From Rhabdonatronobacter sediminivivens (GTDB taxonomy: Bacteria; Pseudomonadota; Alphaproteobacteria; Rhodobacterales; Rhodobacteraceae), in assembly GCF_013415485.1 (NCBI RefSeq), contig NZ_JACBXS010000021.1:1-64000 (forward strand): a stretch of 64,000 nucleotides of DNA, read 5' to 3'. The notes below the pieces were generated by a model that saw only the letters and a program-made list of their open reading frames with translations, ran no database searches and was not told the DNA's origin. The position numbers and the translations under genes were made by a program. This document shows, piece after piece, positions 14,690 to 23,077 of the stretch; position 1 is the stretch's first letter, and each line of letters opens with the position of its first letter.

Positions 14690-15874
14690 TCAGTCCTTCA
14701 CGAATATCTGCCGGGGCGTGTTGCACAGACATTCCGGCCCGTGTTCGGTAATCAGGATCGGCTCGGTGATCTCCAGCCCGCCATCCTCCAGCCACAGCGC
14801 GGGCATGAAATGAAACACCATTCCCGGCTTGAGTTCGGTCATCGCACCGCGCCGGAAGGACATGGTTCGCTCGCCCCAGTCCGGCGGGTAGCTCAGACCG
14901 ATGGAATAGCCGCAGCGGCTGTCCTTTTCGAAGCCGCGCTTGTTCAGGGCCGCGTTGAAGGCGTTGGCCACGTCCTCGCAGCGGTTGCCGGGATAGGCCT
15001 GCGCCAGGCCCGCCTCCATGGCCGTCAGCACGGCCTCTTCGGCGTGGCGATACAGATCCGGTGGCGGGCCGAAGAACAGGGTGCGCGACTGCGGGCAATG
15101 GTAACGCCGATGCGCCCCCGCGATCTCGAAGAAGGTGGATTCGCCGCGTCGCATGGGGCGGTCATCCCAGGTCAGATGCGGCGCCGTCGCATCCAGCCCC
15201 GAAGGCGCCATGGGCACGATCGCCGGATAGTCACCCCAATGGCCGTCTGCCCCTTCGATCCCCGCGCGGCTGATCTCGGCCACCAGCTTGTTCTTTGGCA
15301 TGCCGGGTTCGGCCACGTCCAGAATGACTTGGTGCATGCGCTCGACGATCCGGGCCGCGCGGCGCATGTATTCGATTTCCGAATGCGACTTGATTGAGCG
15401 CTGCCAGTTCACAAGCCCCGTGGCATCGACGAAATTCGCCTCATGCAGGTGGTTGACCAGCGTCTGATGCGCCGCGGCCGAGTAATAGTAATTGTCCAGC
15501 TCCACCCCGATCCAGCCGGTGTTCCAGCCCCGGTCGATGATCAGCGCGGCCAGTGCCTCCATCGGGTGTTTCTGCGGGTTCTGAACATAGCTGTCGTCAT
15601 AGCCGACAATGCTGTCATCATCCTTCATGAACACGGTGCGCAGGGCGCCTGCGGCATCCATGGCGCGGCCCCACCACACGGTGGGACCCTCCAGCGGCAG
15701 GATGACGGCCTGATGCACATAGAAGGACCAGCCGTCATAGCCGGCGATGTAGTTCATGTTGGACGGGTCGGTGATCACCAGCAGGTCCAGGCCGCGCAAT
15801 TCCATCTCGGCGCGGGTGGCGGCGATACGGGCTTCGTATTCGGCATCGGTGAAATTGGGATTGGTCGTGGTCAT
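14690..15874 (-). CDS. doeA: Ectoine hydrolase (peptidase M24 family)
   Basis: 394 residues with a creatinase-type N-terminal domain (NMNYIAGYDGWSFYVHQAVI) and an M24 pita-bread C-terminal domain. DoeA (EutD) opens the ectoine ring to acetyl-diaminobutyrate, the substrate of the adjacent deacetylase; the pairing makes this more likely than an Xaa-Pro peptidase. GGAGGCTTC directly before the ATG at 15874 sets the start; longer in-frame extensions lack such a site. The 247 bases upstream to the kinase gene hold no gene I can support. Confidence 0.88.
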   Translation of the reverse strand: MTTTNPNFTDAEYEARIAATRAEMELRGLDLLVITDPSNMNYIAGYDGWSFYVHQAVILPLEGPTVWWGRAMDAAGALRTVFMKDDDSIVGYDDSYVQNPQKHPMEALAALIIDRGWNTGWIGVELDNYYYSAAAHQTLVNHLHEANFVDATGLVNWQRSIKSHSEIEYMRRAARIVERMHQVILDVAEPGMPKNKLVAEISRAGIEGADGHWGDYPAIVPMAPSGLDATAPHLTWDDRPMRRGESTFFEIAGAHRRYHCPQSRTLFFGPPPDLYRHAEEAVLTAMEAGLAQAYPGNRCEDVANAFNAALNKRGFEKDSRCGYSIGLSYPPDWGERTMSFRRGAMTELKPGMVFHFMPALWLEDGGLEITEPILITEHGPECLCNTPRQIFVKD

Positions 15875-16121
15875 GAAGCCTCCGGCTCTGTCGCGCCCCG
15901 GCCGGGGCCCCCGGGCGGCGGGGTATCCGGGATGCGCCGAACGATGCAGGGTATGCGGACGATGCAACAGGCGCGCAGGGCCTGCCCGGACTCTGTGCAC
16001 TGTTCCGGACGTCAGTTTCAAGCCTCTGGCGCCGGATTTTCCTGGCTTGAGGCGCGGTGTGGTGCTGAATTGCCCCGGCGCAGCCCTCGCGATCGATCCC
16101 GGTGACCCTCTGGTGGCCGGG

Positions 16122-17111
16122 CTAGATCAGCCCGGCATCGCGCATCCGCGCGCCCACATCAGTGACAGGACGCGCGCCCAGATGGCCGATGACCTCGGCC
16201 GCGGCCATGCAGCCCATGCGCGCCGCGGTTCCCATGTCATGCCCCTGCACCAGACCCAACAGGAACCCGGCGGCGAACTGATCGCCCGCGCCGGTGGCAT
16301 CGACCGGGGTCACGCGGTCCACGGGCACATCCGTCACGCGCCCGTCATGGATCACCCGCACCGGATCGCCCGAGCGGGTGCAGACCACCAGCGGACAGTC
16401 GCGCGCCGCGCGTGCCAGTGCGTCATCCAGATCATTGGCCTGATAGAGCGAGACCCATTCAGCCTCGTTACCGATGACGAAATCCATGTCACCTGCGACC
16501 AGCGCCTGAAAGTCGGTGCGGTGGCGGTCCACGCAGAACGGGTCCGACAGCGCGATGCCCGCGCGCCCGCCGGTTCCCCGGCAGGCCCGCGCGGCCTTCA
16601 GGAAGGCTTGTTTGCCCTTGTCCTTGTCGAACAGATAGCCCTCCAGGAACACCATCTCGCTGTCGGCCATAACGGTCTCATTCACGTCATCAGGCCCCAG
16701 TTCCGCCGAGATGCCCAGATAGGTGTTCATCGACCGCTCGCCATCGGGCGTGACAAAGATCATGCAGCGTGAAGTCGGCAGCGCCGCGCCCGCCGCCGGC
16801 GGGTTGGGGAAATCCGTGCCCTGCGCCGCCATGTCGGCCGCATAGCCCCGGCCCAGATCATCATCAGCCACCAGCCCGGTAAAGGCCGTGCGCAACCCCA
16901 GCTTGCCCAGTCCCGCCAGCGTATTCGCCACCGACCCGCCGGGCGCGGTGTCCCGGGCGGACATGGCGGCGAACAACGCCTCGGCACGGTCGCGTTCGAT
17001 CAGCTGCATGATGCCCTTGCGGACGGTATGGTCATCCAGAAACCGGTCCGGCACAGTGCTGAGCACATCGACGACGGCATTGCCGATCCCGGCCACCTGA
17101 TAGGTCTTCAC
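16122..17111 (-). CDS. PfkB-family kinase, adenosine-kinase-like
   Basis: 329 residues. The N-terminal glycines (GIGNAVVDVLS, APGGSVANTLAGL) bind the sugar; DATGAGDQFAAGFL (about 283-296) holds the catalytic Asp and anion hole. The MNTYLGISAEL segment resembles bacterial adenosine kinase-type proteins. It likely phosphorylates a nucleoside or sugar with ATP; the substrate is not certain. The start is GTG and overlaps the nth stop (GTGA on the minus strand), so it is cotranscribed with nth. Confidence 0.8.
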   Translation of the reverse strand: MKTYQVAGIGNAVVDVLSTVPDRFLDDHTVRKGIMQLIERDRAEALFAAMSARDTAPGGSVANTLAGLGKLGLRTAFTGLVADDDLGRGYAADMAAQGTDFPNPPAAGAALPTSRCMIFVTPDGERSMNTYLGISAELGPDDVNETVMADSEMVFLEGYLFDKDKGKQAFLKAARACRGTGGRAGIALSDPFCVDRHRTDFQALVAGDMDFVIGNEAEWVSLYQANDLDDALARAARDCPLVVCTRSGDPVRVIHDGRVTDVPVDRVTPVDATGAGDQFAAGFLLGLVQGHDMGTAARMGCMAAAEVIGHLGARPVTDVGARMRDAGLI

Positions 17112-17752
17112 AGGGTCTTCTCCTCATAGGCACAAAGGTCGCGGATCAGGCAGGCCCCGCAGGCGGGCTTTCGCGCCTTGCAGACGTAGCGCCCGTGCAG
17201 GATCATCCAGTGATGGGCGTGCAGCTGGAACTCGGCCGGGATGTGATCCTCGATCGCGCGTTCCACGGCCACCACATCCCGCCCCGGCGCGATGCCGGAT
17301 CGATTGCCCAGCCGAAAGATATGCGTATCCACCGCCTGCGCCGGAAAGCGCCACCACATGTTCAGCACCACATTGGCAGTCTTGCGCCCGACGCCGGGCA
17401 AGGATTGCAGGGCGGCGCGCGATGACGGCACCTGCCCGCCGTAGTGCTCGACCAGGATGCGCGACAGCTTGATGACGTTCTTGGCCTTGTTGCGATAGAG
17501 GCCGATGGTGCGGATATGCGCGATCAGCCCCTCTTCGCCCAGGGCAAGCATTTTCTCGGGTGTGTCGGCGATGGGAAACAACGCCGCCGTGGCCCGGTTT
17601 ACCCCGGCATCGGTTGCCTGCGCACTCAAGGCCACCGCAACCAGCAGGGTAAAGGCGTTGAGATGGTGCAACTCGCCCTGCGGTTCCGGCTCCGCAGCCT
17701 GGAACCGGCGAAAGATCTCGTGGATCGTGGGATAGTCAAGTTGCGCAGCCAT
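17108..17752 (-). CDS. nth: Endonuclease III
   Basis: 214 residues. The helix-hairpin-helix LPGVGRKTANVVLN holds the catalytic Lys, followed by VDTHIFRLGNR with the catalytic Asp. The 4Fe-4S ligands are in C-x6-C-x2-C-x5-C (CKARKPACGACLIRDLC). It removes oxidised pyrimidines and cuts the abasic site. The start MAAQLDYP at 17752 fits family length; an extension to 17788 is possible. It is upstream of the kinase gene in one transcript. Confidence 0.95.
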   Translation of the reverse strand: MAAQLDYPTIHEIFRRFQAAEPEPQGELHHLNAFTLLVAVALSAQATDAGVNRATAALFPIADTPEKMLALGEEGLIAHIRTIGLYRNKAKNVIKLSRILVEHYGGQVPSSRAALQSLPGVGRKTANVVLNMWWRFPAQAVDTHIFRLGNRSGIAPGRDVVAVERAIEDHIPAEFQLHAHHWMILHGRYVCKARKPACGACLIRDLCAYEEKTL

Positions 17753-18055
17753 CCCCTGTGCTATGCAACGCCAATGCCGCAGGAACAAGCCCCATCAAAC
17801 ACCGAAACCACCAGGGGCAGGGCAAAGACACCGATCCAGCCACAGGGTCAGATGGCAGGGGGGTGCTCCCGCCCCCTGATCCCGCCGCAGGTGCCCTGCG
17901 GCAGGTCAGGCGTTGGGCCGGGCCCGCGCGCCTTGCGCGCGGGCCCGGCCCAACGGGATGAGGCGCGCAAGCGCCGAAGACGGGCGGGAGTGCCACCTCT
18001 GCTTTTCCGCGAATGGCCGACAAGGGTGCGTGGGTGCCCTGGCGGCTGGAGGTGT
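17753..18055. repeat. Nested inverted-repeat element between nth and the moeA fusion
   Basis: This roughly 300-base gap has no gene. It holds several stacked hairpins: GCCGCAGG/CCTGCGGC (17884-17902), a perfect 20-base inverted repeat beginning CGTTGGGCC with a 5-base loop (17911-17955), and GGCGC/GCGCC (about 17963-17976). Outer arms GGGTGCTCCCGCC (about 17861) and GGCGGGAGTGCC (17983-17994) pair imperfectly. GGCGGGAGTGCC recurs at 34921, so this looks like a REP/BIME-like dispersed repeat. Confidence 0.75.
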
Positions 18056-20287
18056 CTATCCCAGCCCGAAGCTTGTGTAAGGCAGGTAGCGCACCATGTC
18101 GCCGGGGGCGATGGTGGCCGCACCATCGGGCAGTTCCACGAGTCCCTCGGCCCAGCTCAGCCCGCTGATCCGTCCCGACCCTTCCGAGGCAAAGACCTCG
18201 GCCGTGCCATCGGCGCCCAGGCGCGCGCGCAGGAATTCCCGGCGTCCCGGTTTCTTGCGCTTGGAAAACGCCGCCGGAACCTGGAAGCCCTGTGGCTCCA
18301 GCCACCCCGCCCCGGACAGCAGCGACAGCGCCGGGCGGCCAAAGATCAGGGTGCAGACCAGTGCGGCCACCGGGTTTCCGGGCAGGCCGATCACCGGTAC
18401 GCGCTGTCCCCCGTCTCCGGGCCAGAGCGCCAGCGCCAGCGGGCGCCCCGGCTTCAGCGCAATCCGCCAGCTCGACAGCTGCGCACGCTCCCGCAGCAGC
18501 CTTGAGACATGATCCTCATCCCCCGCCGACGCGCCGCCCGAGGTCAGGATCACATCCGCCTCGGCCGCGCCCCGGTCCAGCCGGGCCGCAATCTCTGCCG
18601 CGTGATCCGGCGCATGGCCCAGATCCACCGGCGCATGGCCCCAGCGGCGCGCGACCTCCAGCAGCATGGGTCGATTGGCGTCGAAGATCTGATGCGGCGC
18701 CGCTTGTGCGCCCGGGTCGGACAGCAATTCATCCCCCGTGGACAGAACCCCCACCCGCAGAGGCCGCAGCACCCGCACCCGTCCCACACCCAGGGCCGAA
18801 AGCAGGGCCAGATCCGCCGGTGTCAGCCGCCGCCCACGCGGAAGGGCAGGGCCCCCGGCCTCCACATCCTCACCTGCGCGGCGGCTGTTGGCGCCACGCC
18901 TGACGGGGCCGTCAAAGGCGACCCGCGCGCCATCCGTCGCGCAATCTTCCTCCAGAACCACACTGTCCACGCCTTTGGGCAGGATCGCCCCGGTCAGGAT
19001 ACGCACCGCCGATCCCATGGGCACTGCGCCCTTCAGCGGCTGCCCGGCAGCGGCCCTCGCCTGCAGGAGGGGGAGTTCATAGGGACCGGACCCATCTAGC
19101 GCTGCATGGGCAAAGCCATATCCATCGACAGCGGCATTGGCCTGCGGCGGGTTGGAGCGCCGCGCGCTGATATCCGTGGCCAGAACCCGCAGTCCGGCGG
19201 CGGCGGTGGGTAGGTCCTCGGTATCGGTGATGGGCACCAATGCGGCGCGCAGACGTGCCAGCGCATCCTCCACCGGCACCCAGTCCACGCCTTGCGGCAT
19301 GGCGAAGCAATCATTGCGCAGCCGTGGCGGGGTCAGCCGGTGTGGCGCGGTCGCAGGGGCGTCTGTGTCTTGCGGAGGCAGGGCGGCTGCGCCCACCGCG
19401 CGGGCTGCCGCGCGCAGATCCGCTTCGGCCCCAGCGCCCAGGATCCAGCCTTCCTCGGCCAGCGGTGCGGTGGGGTCGGCGGCATCGAACAGCCCCCCCA
19501 AAGCCCCCTCCTGCGCCAGCCGCGCCAGTGCCAGGGCCAGCATGCGCACCTGCACCGCATCCCGCACCGGCCAATCGTGGCGACCGGCTTTCCCGTGTCT
19601 GGGCGGCGAGAGCGCGGCGATCTCCGCGCGCAGCATCGATGGAAACACCTCGGTCACGACCACCGGGGCCGCCTGCGCCGCCTCGAACGGCCAGACGGCG
19701 ACCTGCCCGGCAAAGGCTGCGCGCAACCGCCACAGCACCGGCAGGCCAGTCAAGACCTGGCTGCCAACCGAACCTGCCCCCCCCAGCTTCCAGACCGATT
19801 GCGCACCCTTCGCCCGCGCGTCGGTGACCCGCATCTCAGCCAGCCCATGCCCGCGCCGCTCCGATCCCTTCAGCGGCAGCCCCGGCCAGGTCTGGCCCGG
19901 GGGATGAAACCAGAGCGGCCCAAGGCCCGGCAGCGCTCGGTTGATCCGCGCTGCGACCTCAAACCTGTTGTTTCGGTTGCGCCTGTCATCTTCCACCTGC
20001 GCGGCCAACCATTCCCAGACCGCCAGCGCCTCGGCCCGTCCGGTCAGCGCTGCGGCAAACCCTGCCGGGTAGCCAAAGGCGAAATCGACGCCGATCAACA
20101 CCCGCTCACCTGCGTCAAGCGCCGCACTGATCAATGCGCGCAGGTGGGCCTCAGCCTCGGCACGGGTTGGCGGGTTCCAGCTTTCAACCGCGTCCCCCCG
20201 GGCCTGCGCGATCCAGAGGGAATCGCCCCCTCTAACCGCCCGGCCCGCGGCCGACCAGTCCACAACCACGATCCGATCAAAGCTCAA
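18056..20287 (-). CDS. MoeA fused to an N-terminal RNase-H-fold-like domain
   Basis: 743 residues. Residues about 330-743 are molybdopterin molybdenumtransferase (MoeA/gephyrin E): VDGYGFAHAALDG, LTGAILPKGVDSVVLEEDC, GVLSTGDELL, TSGGASAGDEDHV and LPGNPVAALV. Residues 1-300 are a separate domain with spaced acidic motifs VVVDWSAAG, GVDFAFGYP and TEVFPSML plus an invariant-looking WFHPPGQTWPG; I think it is DUF429-like (RNase H fold), by inference. The TTG start overlaps mobB (TTGA). MoeA inserts molybdenum into molybdopterin; the role of the first domain is unknown. Confidence 0.85.
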   Translation of the reverse strand: MSFDRIVVVDWSAAGRAVRGGDSLWIAQARGDAVESWNPPTRAEAEAHLRALISAALDAGERVLIGVDFAFGYPAGFAAALTGRAEALAVWEWLAAQVEDDRRNRNNRFEVAARINRALPGLGPLWFHPPGQTWPGLPLKGSERRGHGLAEMRVTDARAKGAQSVWKLGGAGSVGSQVLTGLPVLWRLRAAFAGQVAVWPFEAAQAAPVVVTEVFPSMLRAEIAALSPPRHGKAGRHDWPVRDAVQVRMLALALARLAQEGALGGLFDAADPTAPLAEEGWILGAGAEADLRAAARAVGAAALPPQDTDAPATAPHRLTPPRLRNDCFAMPQGVDWVPVEDALARLRAALVPITDTEDLPTAAAGLRVLATDISARRSNPPQANAAVDGYGFAHAALDGSGPYELPLLQARAAAGQPLKGAVPMGSAVRILTGAILPKGVDSVVLEEDCATDGARVAFDGPVRRGANSRRAGEDVEAGGPALPRGRRLTPADLALLSALGVGRVRVLRPLRVGVLSTGDELLSDPGAQAAPHQIFDANRPMLLEVARRWGHAPVDLGHAPDHAAEIAARLDRGAAEADVILTSGGASAGDEDHVSRLLRERAQLSSWRIALKPGRPLALALWPGDGGQRVPVIGLPGNPVAALVCTLIFGRPALSLLSGAGWLEPQGFQVPAAFSKRKKPGRREFLRARLGADGTAEVFASEGSGRISGLSWAEGLVELPDGAATIAPGDMVRYLPYTSFGLG

Positions 20288-20793
20288 GACGCCACCTCGC
20301 CCAGGCCCACCTCGGTCAGGATGAACCGGGCAATGGCCGCCGTGTCATCCAGATCGAACACCGGCACCGCCAGCCCGTCATGCCCCACATCCGAGGCCAC
20401 CGCCCGGATGGTCGGATTGTCCGGTGCCAGCAGTCCCCGCCCGGCAGCGGCCCGGTGGCACTCGACCTTCGGGTGTGCCGCCCGCTTCCAGCCTTCGATC
20501 AGCACCAGATCCACCGGCGCCATGCGCGCCAGCAGGTCCTCCAGCGGCGGCTCGGGCGCGCCGCGCAGCTCGGCCATCAGCGCCCAACGGCGGGGCGAGG
20601 CCAGCAAGACCTCCTGCGCGCCCGCCACGCGGTGCCGGTAACTGTCCGTCCCTGCCTGATCCACATCCGTGTGATGATGCGCATGCTTCAGCGTCGAAAC
20701 ACTGAACCCACGCCCAGAGATCTCGGCCACCAGACGTTCCATCAACCCGGTCTTGCCGGTGTTCTTCCAGCCGGTGACCCCGTAAACCCTCAT
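20284..20793 (-). CDS. mobB: Molybdopterin-guanine dinucleotide biosynthesis adaptor MobB
   Basis: 169 residues. P-loop GWKNTGKTGLMERL (8-21), the TLKHAHHHTDVDQAGTDSYR motif (40-59) and LVLIEGWK (96-103) are characteristic of MobB, a GTP-binding partner of MobA. It overlaps mobA by four bases upstream and the moeA fusion by four downstream, forming a tight mobA-mobB-moeA operon. Confidence 0.95.
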   Translation of the reverse strand: MRVYGVTGWKNTGKTGLMERLVAEISGRGFSVSTLKHAHHHTDVDQAGTDSYRHRVAGAQEVLLASPRRWALMAELRGAPEPPLEDLLARMAPVDLVLIEGWKRAAHPKVECHRAAAGRGLLAPDNPTIRAVASDVGHDGLAVPVFDLDDTAAIARFILTEVGLGEVAS

Positions 20794-21401
20794 GCCCGGA
20801 CCGCCAGCGCTTCCGCCGCCTCCAGATCCTCGGGCGTGTTGACATTGAAGAACGGATCGAACCCTTCAGCGCCAAATTCGGCGGTGCCCGCCCCATGCGT
20901 GTCGGTCCAGATCACCACCTTGCGCAAGCCCCCCTCCAGCGCCGCGCGCAGATCATCGCGCAACGCCACTGGCCACAGCCCGAAGGTCGGATGCCGCCAC
21001 AGCTTGCCCTCGGCGTCCCGGCTTGCCGCCAGCGCCAGCCCCGAAGGCCCCGCCGCCGCTTGCAACCCCGCCACCAGATCACGCGGCAGGAACGGCGTAT
21101 CGGCGGCGGCACTGACCACCGCATCGGCCCCCTTAGCAGCGGCCCAGTCCATCCCCGCCAGAACCCCCGCCAAAGGCCCCGGCCAATCCGGCAGGCTGTC
21201 CGCCAGCACCGGCAGGCCCAGCCCCGCAAACCGCGCCGGGTCGCCATTGGCATTCAGCGCCATGCCCCCCACCTGCGGCCCCAGCCGATCAACCACATGA
21301 TCAATGATCCGCTGCCCGCCCAAAGGCAGCATCCCCTTGTCGCCGCCGCCCATGCGCGTGGCCCGCCCGCCAGCCAGGATCACACCCAGAACCCTGCTCA
21401 T
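20790..21401 (-). CDS. mobA: Molybdenum cofactor guanylyltransferase MobA
   Basis: 203 residues. The nucleotidyltransferase signature LAGGRATRMGGGDKGMLPLG (9-28) and the AADTPFLP motif identify MobA, which joins GMP to Mo-molybdopterin to give the guanine dinucleotide cofactor used by formate dehydrogenase and DMSO-reductase-type enzymes. It ends FNVNTPEDLEAAEAL, normal for the family. It leads the mobA-mobB-moeA operon and follows fdhD across a hairpin-rich gap. Confidence 0.95.
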   Translation of the reverse strand: MSRVLGVILAGGRATRMGGGDKGMLPLGGQRIIDHVVDRLGPQVGGMALNANGDPARFAGLGLPVLADSLPDWPGPLAGVLAGMDWAAAKGADAVVSAAADTPFLPRDLVAGLQAAAGPSGLALAASRDAEGKLWRHPTFGLWPVALRDDLRAALEGGLRKVVIWTDTHGAGTAEFGAEGFDPFFNVNTPEDLEAAEALAVRA

Positions 21402-21442
21402 GCGCCCGCCCCTTCACCTTTGCAAAAATATCCTCGGGGGGA

Positions 21443-21480
21443 GTCGCCCGGAACGGGCGACGGGGGGCAGACAGCCCCCC
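21443..21480. repeat. Double hairpin between fdhD and mobA
   Basis: GTCGCCCG-gaa-CGGGCGAC (21443-21461) is followed at once by GGGGGGC-agaca-GCCCCCC (21462-21480). CAAAAATATCC lies just to the left. All of it is downstream of fdhD and upstream of mobA, so it may attenuate read-through. Similar A/T-then-G-rich elements recur between genes in related genomes as I recall. Confidence 0.6.
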
Positions 21481-21506
21481 AGCCACGCCCGCCACCAGCG
21501 CAGCGC

Positions 21507-22379
21507 TCAGTCACCCTGCGCCCCCTTGCGCCTGTGGCGGCGATCTTCCTCGCCCGCTGCGGCCGGGTCGGCGTCGCGGATCAACCGCCCTTCGCCCGAA
21601 AGGCAGACAAACCGCTGCCCCCGCATCCGCCCGATCAGCGTCAACCCCACCTGCTGCGCGATCTCCACCCCCCAGGCGGTGAAGCCTGAGCGCGAGGCCA
21701 GCGCCGGGATCCCCATCTGCGCCGTCTTGATCACCATCTCCGAGGTCAACCGCCCCGTGGTATAGAGGATCTTGTCGCCCCCATCGACCCCGTTGCGGAA
21801 CATCCAGCCGGCGATCTTGTCCACCGCATTGTGCCGGCCCACATCCTCCATATAGACCAGCATCCGGTCACGTTCGCACAACACCGTGCCATGGATCGCG
21901 CCTGCTTCCAGGTAGAGCGAGGGCGTGGTGTTGATCGCCTTGGACAGCGCATAGAGCCAGCTGGTGCGCAGCTCCGCCTGCGGCAGGGTCAGCCCCTCCA
22001 AGCCCTCCATCATGTCGCCGAACACCGTGCCCACCGCACAGCCTGAGGTGCGGGTTTTCTTCTTCACCTTCTCCTCGTAGCTGGTCGCGCGCTCGGTGCG
22101 CACCACCACCACCTCCAGATCGTCGTCATAGTCCACACCCGTCACCACATCATCGGCGCGCAACATCCCCTGGTTGCGCAGGAACCCCACTGCCAGATAT
22201 TCCGGGTAGTCGCCGATGGTCATGGCGGTGACGATCTCCTGACTGTTGAGGAAGATCGTCAAGGGGCGCTCCTCGACCACGGAGATCTCGGTCTCGGCAC
22301 CGGTCTGGTCATGGCCGCGCACCTTGCGGGTCAGGCGCGGGTCGTCGGGGAGGGGCAGAATTGGCAGGGCGGTATCCAT
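21507..22379 (-). CDS. fdhD: Formate dehydrogenase accessory sulfurtransferase FdhD
   Basis: 290 residues. Motifs NSQEIVTAMTIGDYPEYLAV, GAIHGTVLC, MEDVGRHNAVDKIAGW and TTGRLTSEMVIKTAQMGIP define FdhD, which passes sulfur from a cysteine desulfurase to the Mo-bisMGD cofactor. In the active-site loop (TRTSGCAVGTVFG, about residues 109-121) there is only one cysteine rather than the CxxC of E. coli FdhD. It lies with the mob/moe genes. A charged tail (EEDRRHRRKGAQGD) closes the protein. Confidence 0.93.
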   Translation of the reverse strand: MDTALPILPLPDDPRLTRKVRGHDQTGAETEISVVEERPLTIFLNSQEIVTAMTIGDYPEYLAVGFLRNQGMLRADDVVTGVDYDDDLEVVVVRTERATSYEEKVKKKTRTSGCAVGTVFGDMMEGLEGLTLPQAELRTSWLYALSKAINTTPSLYLEAGAIHGTVLCERDRMLVYMEDVGRHNAVDKIAGWMFRNGVDGGDKILYTTGRLTSEMVIKTAQMGIPALASRSGFTAWGVEIAQQVGLTLIGRMRGQRFVCLSGEGRLIRDADPAAAGEEDRRHRRKGAQGD

Positions 22380-22445
22380 GTGCGGCCTTTATCCTTGGTG
22401 TGGCATAATGTATCCAACCCCCACGCACAGACAAGGGGCCGAAGG

Positions 22446-22973
22446 ATGCTGGGATATGTGGTGACCGATCAACGCGGCGTGTTGGATGACATGCTGGCGG
22501 ATATCGCGGACCGGCTGCAGGCTGAAGGCATCCGCCTGGCCGGAGCGATCCAGACCAACACCGCCCCCACGCCCGGCGCGCGCTGTGACATGAACCTGCG
22601 CATCCTGGGCGCCGCGCAATCGGTCTGCATCAGCCAGCAGCTTGGCCCCCATGCCACCGGCTGCCGCCTGGATCCCGGCGCATTGGAACACGCCGTGGCC
22701 CATGTGGAACAGAGCCTTGCCACCGGGCCGCAACTGCTGATCGTCAACAAGTTCGGCAAGGCTGAAATGGACGGGCGCGGCTTTCGCCCCGTGATCGGCC
22801 AGGCGCTGGCCGCGGGCATTCCGGTGCTGACCGCCGTGGGGCGCGGGGGGTTGCCCGGGTTCGACAGCTTTGTCGAAGGGTTCGGCCTGCGCCTGCCCTT
22901 TGACAGCGGCGCGGCCCTTGACTGGTGCCGCAATGCGATTGCCGAGGCCGCGCTGGACGGTCCGGCGGCCTGA
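22446..22973 (+). CDS. DUF2478 family protein (molybdenum-gene associated)
   Basis: 175 residues. LGYVVTDQRGVLDDMLADIA, the RCDMNLRILG stretch and LLIVNKFGKAEMDGRGFRPV match DUF2478, a P-loop-NTPase-like family lacking a clear Walker A here. Such genes are commonly found beside molybdate transport and cofactor genes, which fits its divergent position from fdhD. The start at 22446 is the first ATG with the conserved beginning. Function unknown; a nucleotide- or metal-linked role in molybdenum handling is inference. Confidence 0.75.
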   Translation: MLGYVVTDQRGVLDDMLADIADRLQAEGIRLAGAIQTNTAPTPGARCDMNLRILGAAQSVCISQQLGPHATGCRLDPGALEHAVAHVEQSLATGPQLLIVNKFGKAEMDGRGFRPVIGQALAAGIPVLTAVGRGGLPGFDSFVEGFGLRLPFDSGAALDWCRNAIAEAALDGPAA

Positions 22974-23077
22974 CCGGGCCGCCTTCGCGCGCCCGGCACC
23001 GACCGAGACCCCAAAGACCCCTGTAACCCCCACAGCACCGGCGCTGACCCATCCGGGACCAGCGCCATGCCCCGGCA

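Noticed and set aside
13520..15397. A 625-codon plus-strand frame across doeB and doeA
   Set aside because: It is antisense to two recognised enzymes and shows no motif; it also runs through the quadruplex repeat.
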